A DNA stretch of 32,100 bases from Acidobacteriota bacterium (GTDB lineage: Bacteria > Acidobacteriota > Terriglobia > 20CM-2-55-15). Shown here one piece after another: positions 7,259-17,000 of the stretch. The stretch is from the NCBI GenBank assembly GCA_022821265.1, contig JAJEDW010000267.1, positions 1 through 32,100 of the forward strand. Reading direction: 5' to 3'. Each line of letters starts with the position of its first letter. The first letter of the stretch is position 1. The notes beneath the pieces are model-generated. The model was given only the letters and a program-made list of their open reading frames with translations. It was not told the origin of the DNA and made no database searches. The position numbers and the translations under genes were made by a program.

Positions 7259-7753
7259 ATGGCCAACATCGAGTTCACCCTCAACGGACAACCCCGGACC
7301 GTCGACGTCCCCGAGGAGATGCCGCTGCTCTGGGTCCTGCGCGACATCGTCGGGCTGACCGGCACCAAGTTCGGATGCGGCATGGGGCTCTGCGGCGCGT
7401 GCACCGTGCACGTCGACGGCGCCGGCGCCCGGTCGTGCCAGACGGCGGCGGTCAACGTCGCCGGCCGTGACGTCACGACGATCGAGGGACTCTCCGACGC
7501 GGGCGATCACCCGGTCCAGCAGGCGTGGATCGCGCTCGACGTCCCGCAGTGCGGCTACTGCCAGTCGGGGCAGATCATGACGGCGGCCGTTCTGGTCCGC
7601 AACAACGCGGACCCGTCGGACGCGGACATCGACCGCGCCATGCGCGGCAACATCTGCCGCTGCGGCACCTACCAGGCGATCCGGGAGGCCGTTCACCGTG
7701 CGGCCGAGCTGTCGGGTTCCGGCGGCGGACCCGCGCCGGGGAGCGCGGCATGA
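7259..7753 (+). CDS. iorA: [2Fe-2S] subunit of a molybdenum hydroxylase (IorA/CoxS type)
   Basis: A 164-aa electron-transfer subunit of a xanthine dehydrogenase family enzyme. Both iron-sulfur sites are complete. Cys40, 45, 48 and 60 (CGMGLCGAC ... C) form the plant-ferredoxin-type cluster. Cys98, 101, 133 and 135 (CGYC ... CRC) form the helical-domain cluster. In this family electrons run from the molybdenum cofactor through the two clusters to an acceptor. No FAD subunit gene is present, which matches the isoquinoline 1-oxidoreductase (IorAB) type that uses cytochromes or other acceptors. It has no signal peptide and would be carried out with its Tat-bearing partner. ATG 7259 is preceded by GAAGAGGAG. 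The stop overlaps the next start (ATGA). The true substrate cannot be read from sequence, so the symbol denotes the family only. Confidence 0.93.
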   Translation: MANIEFTLNGQPRTVDVPEEMPLLWVLRDIVGLTGTKFGCGMGLCGACTVHVDGAGARSCQTAAVNVAGRDVTTIEGLSDAGDHPVQQAWIALDVPQCGYCQSGQIMTAAVLVRNNADPSDADIDRAMRGNICRCGTYQAIREAVHRAAELSGSGGGPAPGSAA

Positions 7754-9855
7754 GCGCCATCCGACACGTCCACCGCAGGGATTTCCTGAAGACCGGCGCG
7801 CTGGGGGCCGGCGGCCTGCTCCTGGGCTTCCGCATGCCCGGCGCCGCGGCGGCCGCCGCGCAGGCCGCGGGGCCGGCCGAGCTCAACGCGTTCGTCCACA
7901 TCGGCGCCGACGACTGGGTCACGCTGATCATCGACAAGGCCGAGATGGGCCAGGGCACGGTGACGTCCCTGTCCATGCTGCTGGCCGAGGAGCTCGAGGC
8001 CGACTGGACCCGCGTGCGGACCCGGTTCGCGCCCGTCGATCCGGCCTACGGCCCGAATCAAGGCGTTTTCGGCAGCCTCAGCGTCCGCACAAGCTGGAAC
8101 CGCCTGCGCGAGGCGGGCGCGACGGCCGCCGAGCTGCTGGTCCGCGCCGGCGCGGATCGCTGGGGCGTCGCCCCGTCCGAGGTCCGCGCCGAGAACGGCG
8201 CGATCGTCCACACGCGGACCGGAGAACGCTTCCGCTTCGGCGAGCTGGCGTCCGAGGCCGCGCGGATACCGATTCCGCCCAACGTCGCCCAGAAGGACCC
8301 GACCCAGTTCAAGCTGCTGGGCACGTCTCCGACGAAGCTGGACACGCCGGCCAAGGTCACGGGCCGGGCCCGCTACGGCATCGACGTCCGGTTGCCGGGA
8401 ATGCTCCATGCCGTCGTGGCCCAACCGCCCGTCTTCGGCGGCGCGGTGGCCGGATTCGACGACGCCGCGGCGCGCCGGACTCCCGGCGTGCGCGACGTCC
8501 TGGAAGTCACCGGCGGCGTGGCCGTCGTGGCCGACAACACCTGGGCGGCCATGGAGGGCCGGCGCGCCCTGTCGATCGACTGGAACGACGGGCCGTTCGC
8601 TTCCGAGTCCAGCGCCACGATCCGCGACTACTTCGAACGGCTGGCGTCGGAGCCGGGCGCGGAGGCGCGGAGGGAAGGCGACGCCGAGGCGGCCATCGCC
8701 GGCGCATCCGATTCCCTCGACGCCGTCTACGAGGCGGCCTACCAGCCGCACGCCTCGATGGAGCCGTACAACACGGTCGCCGACGTCCGCGACGGCGCGT
8801 GCGACGTCTATGTCGGCACGCAGGTCCAGACTCAGTCGCGCAACACGGCGGCCGAAACGGCCGGCCTGGCGCCCGAGCAGGTGAACCTGCACTCGCAGAC
8901 CATGGGCGGCGGGTTCGGCGGCAAGAGCCGGGACGGTTACGTGGTCCACGCCGTCGAGCTCTCCCGGGCGCTCGGACGGCCCGTGCAGGTGACATGGACC
9001 CGCGAGGACGACACGCGGCACGACGCGTTCCGCCCGGCCGCCTACGTCCGGATGACGGGCGCCGTCGACGCCGGGGGCTGGCCCACGGCGTGGGGCGCCC
9101 GCATCGTCTGCCCGTCCTTCGCCGGACTGCGCAACGGGATCGACCGGACCGCGGTCGAGGGCATCGCCGACATCGAGTACGCGATCCCGAACATCCACGT
9201 AAGGTACGCGCCGCCGGAGCTGCCGATTCCGACCTGGTACTGGCGCTCGGTAGGCTACTCGCAGAACACGTTCTTCGCCGAGAGCTTCCTGGACGAGCTG
9301 GCGGCGGCCGGCGGCCGCGATCCCGTCGAGGTCCGGCGGCGGCTGCTGGCCGAATCGCCCCGCATGCTCAACGTCGTAAACGCGGCGGCCGAGCGCGCGG
9401 GCTGGGGCGAGCCGCTCGAGGAGGGCCGGGGGCGCGGCATCGCCGCGGTCAACAACATCGGCAGCTTCACGGCGATCGTCGCCGAGGCCTCGGTCCAGGA
9501 CGGGCGCATCCGCGTCCATCGCATGACATGCGCCATCGACTGCGGACACATCGCCCACCCGGGCGTCATCCGCCAGCAGATCGAGAGCGGCATCGTCTAC
9601 GGCCTGAGCCAGATGAAAGGCGGCCTCACGATCGACGACGGGGGCGTCGTCGAGAGCAACTTCCACGACTTCGAGGTGCTCCGCTTCGACGAGATGCCCC
9701 GCGTGGAGACGCACATCGTGGAGAGCCGCGAGATGCCGGGAGGGGTCGGGGAGGCGTCGACGCCGCCCACGGCGCCGGCCGTCGGCAACGCGGTATTCGC
9801 CGCAACCGGCAAGCGGATCCGGAAGCTGCCGGTCCGACCCGAGGACCTGGCATAG
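7750..9855 (+). CDS. iorB: Molybdopterin-binding subunit of a molybdenum hydroxylase (IorB type), Tat-exported
   Basis: The start is ATG 7750, overlapping the small subunit stop (ATGA). The ORF-track start at 7525 merely runs through the small-subunit gene in another frame. The 701-aa protein begins with a twin-arginine signal ([20 protein letters not shown]), so the folded complex should be exported. Family motifs are EMGQG near residue 73, the molybdopterin loop GGGFGGK in the middle, and GVGE near residue 665, whose Glu is the catalytic base in xanthine dehydrogenase relatives. The reaction would be hydroxylation of an aldehyde or N-heterocycle with water as oxygen donor. The substrate is unknown; aldehydes are as likely as isoquinoline. 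No XdhC-type cofactor maturation gene lies nearby. Confidence 0.93.
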   Translation: MSAIRHVHRRDFLKTGALGAGGLLLGFRMPGAAAAAAQAAGPAELNAFVHIGADDWVTLIIDKAEMGQGTVTSLSMLLAEELEADWTRVRTRFAPVDPAYGPNQGVFGSLSVRTSWNRLREAGATAAELLVRAGADRWGVAPSEVRAENGAIVHTRTGERFRFGELASEAARIPIPPNVAQKDPTQFKLLGTSPTKLDTPAKVTGRARYGIDVRLPGMLHAVVAQPPVFGGAVAGFDDAAARRTPGVRDVLEVTGGVAVVADNTWAAMEGRRALSIDWNDGPFASESSATIRDYFERLASEPGAEARREGDAEAAIAGASDSLDAVYEAAYQPHASMEPYNTVADVRDGACDVYVGTQVQTQSRNTAAETAGLAPEQVNLHSQTMGGGFGGKSRDGYVVHAVELSRALGRPVQVTWTREDDTRHDAFRPAAYVRMTGAVDAGGWPTAWGARIVCPSFAGLRNGIDRTAVEGIADIEYAIPNIHVRYAPPELPIPTWYWRSVGYSQNTFFAESFLDELAAAGGRDPVEVRRRLLAESPRMLNVVNAAAERAGWGEPLEEGRGRGIAAVNNIGSFTAIVAEASVQDGRIRVHRMTCAIDCGHIAHPGVIRQQIESGIVYGLSQMKGGLTIDDGGVVESNFHDFEVLRFDEMPRVETHIVESREMPGGVGEASTPPTAPAVGNAVFAATGKRIRKLPVRPEDLA

Positions 9856-9884
9856 GGGCGCGTCCGCCGATCGGGCCGCCGGCG

Positions 9885-11108
9885 CTACCTGCGGACGACG
9901 TAGCTCGGATCGATCCCGTCGACGGACGTGACGCCCGCCTGCCGCATGGTCCGGCGAAACTCCGCGTCCATGATCTCGAGGACGCGCTCGACGCCCGCCT
10001 GGCCGAACGCGCCCATGCCCCAGACGTAGGGCCGGCCGATGCTGACGGCCGCGGCGCCCAGCGCCAGCGCCTTGAACATGTCGGTCCCGCGCCGGAATCC
10101 GCCGTCGACCAGGACCGGCGCGCGCCCGCCGACGGCTTCGACCACCTCGGGAAGCGCCTCGATCGTCCCCCGCCCCGTCTGCGCCGCGCGCCCGCCGTGG
10201 TTGGACACGATCACCCCGTCCAGGCCCGCGTCGCCGACGGCCATCGCCGCGTCCTCGCCGGATTCGACGCCCTTGATCAGCAGACGACCGCGGACGCTGT
10301 CGCGCAGCCGACGGACGAAGTCCCAGTCCACGGCCGTGTTCGGCCCCATCGTGGCGGCCACGTCCGGATCCAGGCCCGCGATCATCGGCTTCATCCCGAA
10401 CGGGTTCTCCGGATCGTGGCAGCTTTCGCAATTGCGCGTGTCCATCCGGGCGAAGCGCGCGCTGGTCTGCATGTTGCGCCCGGCCAGCAGGTCGATCGTC
10501 AGGACGATGACGGAGCTGCCGGCGGCTTCCGCGCGGGCGACGAGAGCGCGCGCGACCTCCAGGCTGCCCTGCGGATAGAGCTGGTACCAGACGGGGCCGC
10601 CGCGGGCCTCGGTCACGTCTTCCACCGAGTGCCCGCTCATCGTCGACAGGATCTGCAGGTGGCCGTCGACGCGCGCCGCCCGGGCCGCGGCCAGCTCGCC
10701 GTCGGGGTGGAACATCCGCTGGCCGCCCACGGGCGCGAGCGTGATGGGGCTGGGCCAGCGCCGGCCGAAGAGCGTAACCGACGTGTCCACCTGACGAACG
10801 TCGACCAGGCGCCTCGGGCGGATCGCATACCGTGCGAATCCTTCCCGGTTGAGCGCCAGGGACGCGTCGTCGTCCGACCCGGACGCCATGTACCCGTAAT
10901 GCGCGGGGGGCATCGTCTCGCGGACGACGGCCTCGAAGTCGAAGACGTCGAGCGCGTCGCCGGGGTTTCCGATCGGCGGCGCTGCCTGATAGGCGCCGAA
11001 TGTACGTCCGCCTGCGCCGAGGGCCGCGCCGGCCAGGACCGGACTGCCCGCCAGGAACTGCAGGAACCGGCGCCGGCACAGGGCGCGAAACACCGCGTTA
11101 TCGGGCAT
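9885..11108 (-). CDS. Exported FMN-dependent alpha-hydroxy-acid oxidase with an embedded CxxCH motif
   Basis: A 407-aa member of the glycolate oxidase / lactate dehydrogenase / lactate monooxygenase family. The N-terminus (CRRRFLQFLAGSPVLAGAALGAG) is a Tat-like export signal. The FMN barrel shows ITLAPVGGQ (122-130), YQLYPQGS (175-182), Lys279 in LIKGV, the active-site SNHGGR (302-307, catalytic His304), DGGFRRGTD (335-343) and IGRPYVWG (357-364). The usual QLD after SNHGGR is AAQ here, so substrate choice may differ. Residues 227-231 are CESCH, a c-type heme attachment pattern, in the insertion after strand 4 that is variable in this family (loop 4). That is unusual and is discussed as a finding. 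The gene is divergent from the cyclase gene, and a near-perfect ribosome site precedes its ATG. Confidence 0.92.
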   Translation of the reverse strand: MPDNAVFRALCRRRFLQFLAGSPVLAGAALGAGGRTFGAYQAAPPIGNPGDALDVFDFEAVVRETMPPAHYGYMASGSDDDASLALNREGFARYAIRPRRLVDVRQVDTSVTLFGRRWPSPITLAPVGGQRMFHPDGELAAARAARVDGHLQILSTMSGHSVEDVTEARGGPVWYQLYPQGSLEVARALVARAEAAGSSVIVLTIDLLAGRNMQTSARFARMDTRNCESCHDPENPFGMKPMIAGLDPDVAATMGPNTAVDWDFVRRLRDSVRGRLLIKGVESGEDAAMAVGDAGLDGVIVSNHGGRAAQTGRGTIEALPEVVEAVGGRAPVLVDGGFRRGTDMFKALALGAAAVSIGRPYVWGMGAFGQAGVERVLEIMDAEFRRTMRQAGVTSVDGIDPSYVVRR

Positions 11109-11109
11109 C

Positions 11110-11119
11110 GATCACCTCC
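11110..11119 (-). promoter_or_regulatory. Full-length Shine-Dalgarno sequence of the hydroxy-acid oxidase gene
   Basis: On the minus strand GGAGGTGATC lies one base before the ATG. It is a ten-base perfect complement to the standard 16S rRNA 3' end. The GGAGG core is six bases from the start codon, and translation should be strong. Confidence 0.75.
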
Positions 11120-11205
11120 GGGACGGTAGTGTAACGGATCGACGGCGGAGCGTCTTCCGATACGGTCCCGATGATGTACCATCGTCCATCGAGAAGGAGG
11201 CTGCC

Positions 11206-12189
11206 ATGTGGAAACCGGCAACGGGCCTGGCGATCGCACTTCTGGCCGGGGCCCTGACGCTCCCGGCGTCGACGCCGCAGGCGGGAGCGGACGAGCGCCG
11301 GGTCACCGAGGCCCAGTACGAACGGTGGACCCGCGAGCTGTCGAACTGGGGCCGCTGGGGCGCGGACGACGAGATCGGGGCGCTCAACCTGATCACGCCG
11401 GCCAAGCGGCTGGAGGCGGTGGCGCTGGTCGAAGACGGCGTGACCGTGTCGCTGGCCGGCGACGCGGACACGGTCGAGGCCGTCGACAACGCCAACCCGT
11501 ACGAGCACACGATGCTGGGGATCAGCTCGGACCGGATCGCGGTCAGCTACCACGGCATCGCCCACACGCACCTGGACGCGCTGGCCCACGTCAACGACGA
11601 CGGCGTCTTCTACAACGGCTACGAGCCCGACGCGGACGACGTCGTCGCGAACGGCCATCCGCGCAACTCGATCCACAACGTGAAGAACGGCATCGTGACG
11701 CGCGGCGTCCTGATCGACATCCCGCGGATGCGCGGGGTCCCCTACCTGGAGCCCGGCACGCCGATCTTCGTCGAGGACCTGGAAGAATGGGAGCGGCAGA
11801 CCGGCGTCCGCGTGTCGGCCGGCGACGCGCTCTTCGTGCGCACCGGCGTCTGGGCCCGCCGAGACGCCGAGGGGCCGTGGCTCCGGGGGCGCCGGCCCGG
11901 GGGCCGGTCCGCCGGGCTGCACCCGTCGGTGATCCCGTGGCTGAGGGAACGCGACGTGGCGCTGCTGGGAAGCGACCACCCGCTCTACGTGGCGCCCTCG
12001 GAGCTGCCGGGCGCCGTCCACGACTTCGCCCTGCTCTACCTGGGCGTCCACATCTTCGACAACTGCGACCTTGAGGCGCTGTCCGAAACGGCGGCGGAGC
12101 GCAACCGGTGGGAGTTCCTCCTGATGGCCGCGCCGCTCCCGATCCGGGGCGGGACGGGCTCGCCGCTGAACCCGATCGCCGTCTTCTGA
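11206..12189 (+). CDS. Secreted cyclase-family hydrolase (kynurenine formamidase fold)
   Basis: A 327-aa protein starting at ATG 11206 behind AAGGAGG with five-base spacing. It has a signal peptide (MWKPATGLAIALLAGALTLPAS). The central HTHLDALAH motif (near residue 121) matches the metal-binding HxGTHxDxPxH signature of the cyclase family (PF04199), which includes kynurenine formamidase and isatin hydrolase. SDHPLY and the final H-x-F-D-N block contribute further polar residues. The family hydrolyses amide or lactam bonds using zinc or manganese. The preceding NWGRWGADDEIGALNLI block is typical of the larger cyclase-family proteins rather than true KynB. The substrate is unknown. It sits two bases before a small ORF and is divergent from the hydroxy-acid oxidase gene (97-base intergenic region). 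Confidence 0.88.
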   Translation: MWKPATGLAIALLAGALTLPASTPQAGADERRVTEAQYERWTRELSNWGRWGADDEIGALNLITPAKRLEAVALVEDGVTVSLAGDADTVEAVDNANPYEHTMLGISSDRIAVSYHGIAHTHLDALAHVNDDGVFYNGYEPDADDVVANGHPRNSIHNVKNGIVTRGVLIDIPRMRGVPYLEPGTPIFVEDLEEWERQTGVRVSAGDALFVRTGVWARRDAEGPWLRGRRPGGRSAGLHPSVIPWLRERDVALLGSDHPLYVAPSELPGAVHDFALLYLGVHIFDNCDLEALSETAAERNRWEFLLMAAPLPIRGGTGSPLNPIAVF

Positions 12190-12191
12190 GG

Positions 12192-12488
12192 ATGCGCTGG
12201 GGGTTCACCTTCCTCGTCGGAACGTCGCGCCTGGACGACGATCAGAAGCTGCGCCTCGTCGCCCGGGCCACGCTGCTCTACCTGGAGGGAGGGGAACGCG
12301 TCGAGATATCGGAGGACGCTTTCGAGGGCGTCCTCTACACCAATCACGAGTGGCGCGTGATGGGCTCGTTCAGCGGCCAGCAGTTCGACGCGTTCCTCGA
12401 CAGCGACGCCGACGAGGACCGGATCCACCTGCGCTTCCTCGTCAACGAGCAGACGCTGAACGCCGGCCCGGCCTTCAGTCCGAATTAG
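12192..12488 (+). CDS. Small protein of unknown function (98 aa)
   Basis: ATG 12192 follows the cyclase stop by two bases. The longer ORF-track start at 12108 would run deep inside the cyclase gene in another frame, so I reject it. The product is MRWGFTFLVG ... LNAGPAFSPN. It is soluble, acidic, has no signal peptide or membrane segment, and mixes predicted strands and helices. Codons are nearly all G/C-ending, which supports coding. It is not recognised as any known family. Tight spacing suggests co-transcription with the cyclase gene. It ends 19 bases before the convergent propeller gene. Confidence 0.65.
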   Translation: MRWGFTFLVGTSRLDDDQKLRLVARATLLYLEGGERVEISEDAFEGVLYTNHEWRVMGSFSGQQFDAFLDSDADEDRIHLRFLVNEQTLNAGPAFSPN

Positions 12489-12507
12489 AGGCGCCGGCGC
12501 GGCCGAC

Positions 12508-13752
12508 TCAGTCGATCGTCCACAGCGACAGCGTCGTGACGTCCTTGACGAACACGCGGTTGCCCGCGACGGCCGGCTGCGCCCACGTCGCGCTGCCGGC
12601 CACGACGTAGCGCGCCGCCTCATCGAACCCGCCGTCCGACACGCGGCCGACGACCAGCTCGCCGTCGTCCTCGAGAACCAGCAACGTGTCGCCGGCCCGC
12701 AGGATGGCGGCGTTCTCGGCCTGGCGAGGGGCGCTCGTCCAGAGCGTCTCGCCCGCCGCCAGGTCCAGCAGGAAATACTGCCCGCTGTTCCGCGACGTCA
12801 TGCCGAACAGACGGCCGTCGCCGAGGAGGACGCCGTTGGTCATGTACTGGGACGTCTCGGCGCTGGCCCACGCGTCCTCGATCGTCCAGCCGTCGCCGGC
12901 ACGCGCCAGGCGGAACGCCTGGGTCGGTTCCTGGAAGCCCGAGATGACGACCGTGCCGCCGTCGACGACGATCGGATCGATGATGTTCTGCGTGAAGTTC
13001 GTGCTGAACGCACGCTCCCACAGCAGCGCCCCGGTCGCTGCCTGAACGCCGACGACCTTTCCCTGGGTCAGAGTGACGATCTGCCGGACGCCGTCCACCT
13101 CGACGAGTCGCGGCGACGCGTACGACGGCCCGTCCCCGTCCCAGGCCCAACGGACCTCGCCCGTTTCGGAGTCGAACGCGGTCAGCGCGCCCTGGTCGTG
13201 CCCGCCGACGTGGACGACGACCATGCCGCCATCGACCAGCGGCGATGCGGCCGTGCCGTACCACGGCGCAATCTCGGGTTCGGGCACGCGCCAGACCGTG
13301 TCCCCGGTCTCCGCGTCGAAGGCCGTCACCACGCCCCCGAGTCCGAGCGTGTACAAGCGTCCGCCGGCGTGGGTCGGCGTGGCCTTGGGGCCCGGACCGT
13401 GCGGCTCGGCCGCGGGCAGGAACGAGAACGGCGCCGGATAGGCCGCGCGCCACAGCTCGGCGCCCGTGTCCGCGTCGAGCGCCCGCATCACCTCGTCGCC
13501 GCCCTCCCGCGTGAACGCGAACACGCGCTCGCCGACCAGGACCGGCCCGGCGTAACCCTCGCCGACGTCGACGCGCCACCGCAGGGTCAGGCTCTCCGGC
13601 CAGGCCTCCGGCGCCTCGAACGCCGGGACCGCGCCGTCGCGGGACGGACCGCGCCACTGCGGCCAGTCCTGGGCTTGGGCCGCAACAGGCGCGGCGATCA
13701 GCAGCGCACACAGCCATGGAAACGGGCCGTGGGTGCGACAACGCAAGGTCAT
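12508..13752 (-). CDS. Secreted PQQ-like beta-propeller protein
   Basis: A 414-aa product from the ATG at 13752. The track's longer start at 13809 puts 19 residues in front of an evident signal peptide (LCALLIAAPVAAQAQ). The mature protein opens with DWPQWRGPSRDG, the usual beginning of outer-membrane-assembly-like or PQQ-like WD propellers. It repeats the tryptophan-docking pattern ALDADTGAELWR, AFDAETGDTVWR, AFDSETGEVRWAW, GVQAATGALLWER and LLDLAAGETLWT. These are quinoprotein-type repeats. I see no clear catalytic Asp/Glu calcium site of a true PQQ alcohol dehydrogenase, so it is probably a non-enzymatic propeller of the BamB-like or PQQ_2 type. It stands alone, convergent with the small 98-aa gene and divergent from the TonB-dependent receptor. 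Confidence 0.87.
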   Translation of the reverse strand: MTLRCRTHGPFPWLCALLIAAPVAAQAQDWPQWRGPSRDGAVPAFEAPEAWPESLTLRWRVDVGEGYAGPVLVGERVFAFTREGGDEVMRALDADTGAELWRAAYPAPFSFLPAAEPHGPGPKATPTHAGGRLYTLGLGGVVTAFDAETGDTVWRVPEPEIAPWYGTAASPLVDGGMVVVHVGGHDQGALTAFDSETGEVRWAWDGDGPSYASPRLVEVDGVRQIVTLTQGKVVGVQAATGALLWERAFSTNFTQNIIDPIVVDGGTVVISGFQEPTQAFRLARAGDGWTIEDAWASAETSQYMTNGVLLGDGRLFGMTSRNSGQYFLLDLAAGETLWTSAPRQAENAAILRAGDTLLVLEDDGELVVGRVSDGGFDEAARYVVAGSATWAQPAVAGNRVFVKDVTTLSLWTID

Positions 13753-13941
13753 GGCCCAAGGATTCTTCCACACATCCGGAGATAAGGCCAACCGCGTCCC
13801 CGGCGACATTGCCCCGGAGCCGGCGAACGCACGGCCTGGCGGCCGTCGCCGAACAACAGGCGCGCCACGACGACCGCGACGTGACGATCGAAGACCGGAT
13901 CATACGCGGGGACGCAGACAAGCGCTGGGTCGTCAGCATGC

Positions 13942-13970
13942 TTGACTCCGGCCGGCGAACGCGATTAAGT
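13942..13970 (+). promoter_or_regulatory. Candidate promoter of the TonB-dependent receptor gene
   Basis: TTGACT (13942-13947, five of six), a 17-base spacer, then TTAAGT (13965-13970, three of six). It lies in the least GC-rich part of the divergent intergenic region and would give a leader of about 60 bases before ATG 14036. Confidence 0.4.
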
Positions 13971-14035
13971 AAACACCTCAGGCCCGAACGGCGCCCTGCC
14001 CGGCGCCGTCGAGGCGGATGGAGGAGATTCCAGTC

Positions 14036-17000
14036 ATGAAACGATTACTCGCAACAGCCGCCGTCGTGGCGGTCTGCGCATCGACGCAGGCCTTCGCCCA
14101 GTTCGGCAACGGCCGCATCAGCGGCAACGTGGCCGACGCCACAGGCGCCGTGATTCCCGGCGTGGAAGTCACCGCGACCCACGACGACACCGGCGTCGCC
14201 AACACGGTCCTGTCGAACTCGGCCGGCGCCTACAACTTCGCCAGCCTGCTGCCGGGCGCCTACACGGTCGAGGCGACGCTGCCCGGCTTCCAGACCTTCC
14301 GCGCGACCGGCGTCGAGCTGCTCAACCAGGGCAACGTCCGGCTGAACGTCGAGCTCCAGGTCGGCCAGGTCGAGACCGCCATCGAGGTCAGCGTGGAAGG
14401 CGACACGCTGCTCCTGGAATCCAGCTCGACGGTCGGCGACGTCCTGGAGGAGGAGGAAGTCACGGCCCTGCCGCTGGTGGAGAACAACGTCCTCGACCTG
14501 GTCCGGGTGATGTCGGGCGTCACGCTGAGCACCAACCCGATCTTCGGCGCCGAGGAGACGACGTTCGCCGGCGTCAGCGCGCGGGACGTCAACGTCCAGC
14601 GCGACGGCATCAGCGTCAACAACCAGCGCTGGCCCAACGGCGTGATGGACTCGGGCCCCCGGCTCCATCCCGACCTGGTCGGCGAGGTCAAGCTGATCCT
14701 GGCGCCCGTGGACGCCGAGATGGGCCGCGGGAACGGCCAGTTCGTCGTCTCCACCCGCGCCGGCACCAACGAGTACCACGGCGCCCTGGAATACGCGGTG
14801 CAGAACTCCTGGCTCGACGCGAACACGTGGGGTTCGAACCGGTCCGGCTCGACGCCGCCCTGGCGCAACATCCCCCAGGCCGTCGCCTCCATCGGCGGCC
14901 CGATCGTCCGGAACCAGACGCACTTCTTCGTCCTTTACGACCAGGGGTGGGCGCGCACGCGCTCGGACAAGAACATCCTGACGCTGACGCCGTGCGCTCG
15001 GAACGGGATCTTCCGCTACTTCGACAACTGGAACAACGGGAACGCCCGCCAGCAGACGGTGATGGGACGCACGCCGACGATCGCGGTCGTCAACGAGGAC
15101 GGCTCGCCTCGTCCGCCGGCGACCAATCCGGACGGCACGCCGCACAACGGGATCCTCCGTTACGCGTCGGTGTTCGGTCCGCTCCCGGCCGGCGCCACGT
15201 CCAGCTCCGCCGACTGCTCGGACCTGGCGGCCATGGTCGACACCGCCAATCCGTGGGATCCGCTCCGATCCACGTTCGACCGCAGCGGCATCGTCCAGAA
15301 CGTGTTCCTCGCGGAAATGCCGGAGCCGAACGCCTACAACACGCCCGGCGGGCCCGGCGGTGACGCCGGCGACGGGTTGAACTTCGCCTCGCACCGATGG
15401 CTGCGTACGCTCCACGGACAGGACAACCGCTTCGGAATCGGCGAGGACACCGACGTCAAGCAGATCAACGTCCGCATCGACCACCAGTTCAACCCGAACC
15501 ACAAGTTCAACGGCTCCTGGAGCTTCGAGCAGACGCGCGCCTGGAACGGCGGCCCGACGTGGCCGAACTCGGTCGAGCCCGTGAACTGGAGCCAGCCGCA
15601 GGTCCTGACCACGGTGTTCACCTCGACGCTGGCTGCGAACATGGTCAACGAAGCGCGTTTCGGGATGTCCCGGAACGGGTCGAACGGTTACATGCCGTTC
15701 GACCATCCGGAAAAGGGCGAGGCGCTCAAGGAGAAATTCCCCGTCGTCAACGGCCTGACGATCGAACCGACGCTGGGTTGCACGGCGCCCGGTTTCTTCG
15801 TGGCGGGCTCGGTGGGCTGCGGCGGCAGCATCAACTCCCTGTTCTATTCCAGCCCGATCGGCAGCCGCGGCGGAACATTCCGGCACATTACCTTGCGCGA
15901 CAACAGCCCGCGGTACACGTTCGCCGACACGGTCAGCCTGACCACGGGCAACCACGCCCACAAGCTCGGCGGCGTGTTCCGCGTCGCCAGCTCGAAGAGC
16001 ATGAACAGCGGCTCGAACCCCACGTCGAGCCTGTATCCCAACGCCAAGGGCGGCGAGATGAACGCGTTCCGCGTCACCGGGATCAACTCGACGAACATGC
16101 CGGGCCTGGCCGGCACCGAGAACAGCGGCAACCGGGGACGGATGGAGGACATGCTCGTCTACCTGGCCGGGTCGCTCAGCGAGGTGAACCTCTACCGCTT
16201 CCTGGCCAATCCGGAAGACGCCGGGGTCCGGTGGAACGATCCCTCGGTGGACAGCATCGAGATTCGCGACGTGCGTCAATACGAGTTCGCGTTCTTCTAC
16301 AAGGACGACTGGAAGGTGCTCGACAACCTGACGCTGAACCTCGGAATACGGTGGGACTACTACGGCGTCCCGTTCGAGACGTCGGGTCTGACCGGCTCCT
16401 TCGCCGGTGGGCCGGGGGCGATCTTCGGGATTTCCGGACGCGACATCAACGGCTGGGCACAGCCGGGCGCACGCGCCGACGTCACCCAGATCGAGTTCGT
16501 CGGTCCCAACTCGCCGAACCCGAACCGGGCGATTTACAACCGGGACCTTAACAACTTCGGGCCGGCCCTGGGATTCGCGTGGAACGCCACGGACGCGACG
16601 GTCGTTCGCGGCGGATACCAGATCCAGTACATCGGCGGCGGCAACATGAGCGGCGTGTCCAGCACGATCGCGCGACAGCCCGGAACGTTCTACAACGCGT
16701 TCACCGGAGGCGACAACGGCACCCGTTACCTGGACCTGACCAACCTGGCCGAGGTGATTCCGCCGGATCCGCCCATCCTGCCGGCGCGCGTCCTTCCGAT
16801 CGGCGACCGGTCGCTGAGCATCACGGCGTACGACGAGAACCGCGTCAACCCCTATGTTCAGAACCTGACGCTGTCGATCACACACCAGGTGGCCAACAAC
16901 TTCTCGGTCGACCTCCGCTACATCGGCACGATGACCCGCAACAACTTCAGCAGCCTGCAGCTCAACTCGCCGAACTTCCTGACAAACGGCCTCAAGGAAG

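Noticed and set aside
7693-11129. Two very long ORFs (1128 aa minus, 1143 aa plus) across the molybdenum hydroxylase and hydroxy-acid oxidase genes
   Set aside because: Both are frame shadows that cross the convergent ends of two clearly identified genes and show no domain.
13753-14035. Possible small genes in the divergent region before the receptor
   Set aside because: The ORFs seen (for example 13716-14039) are Arg/Pro-rich and run over the signal peptide and promoter regions; only regulatory sequence is supported.
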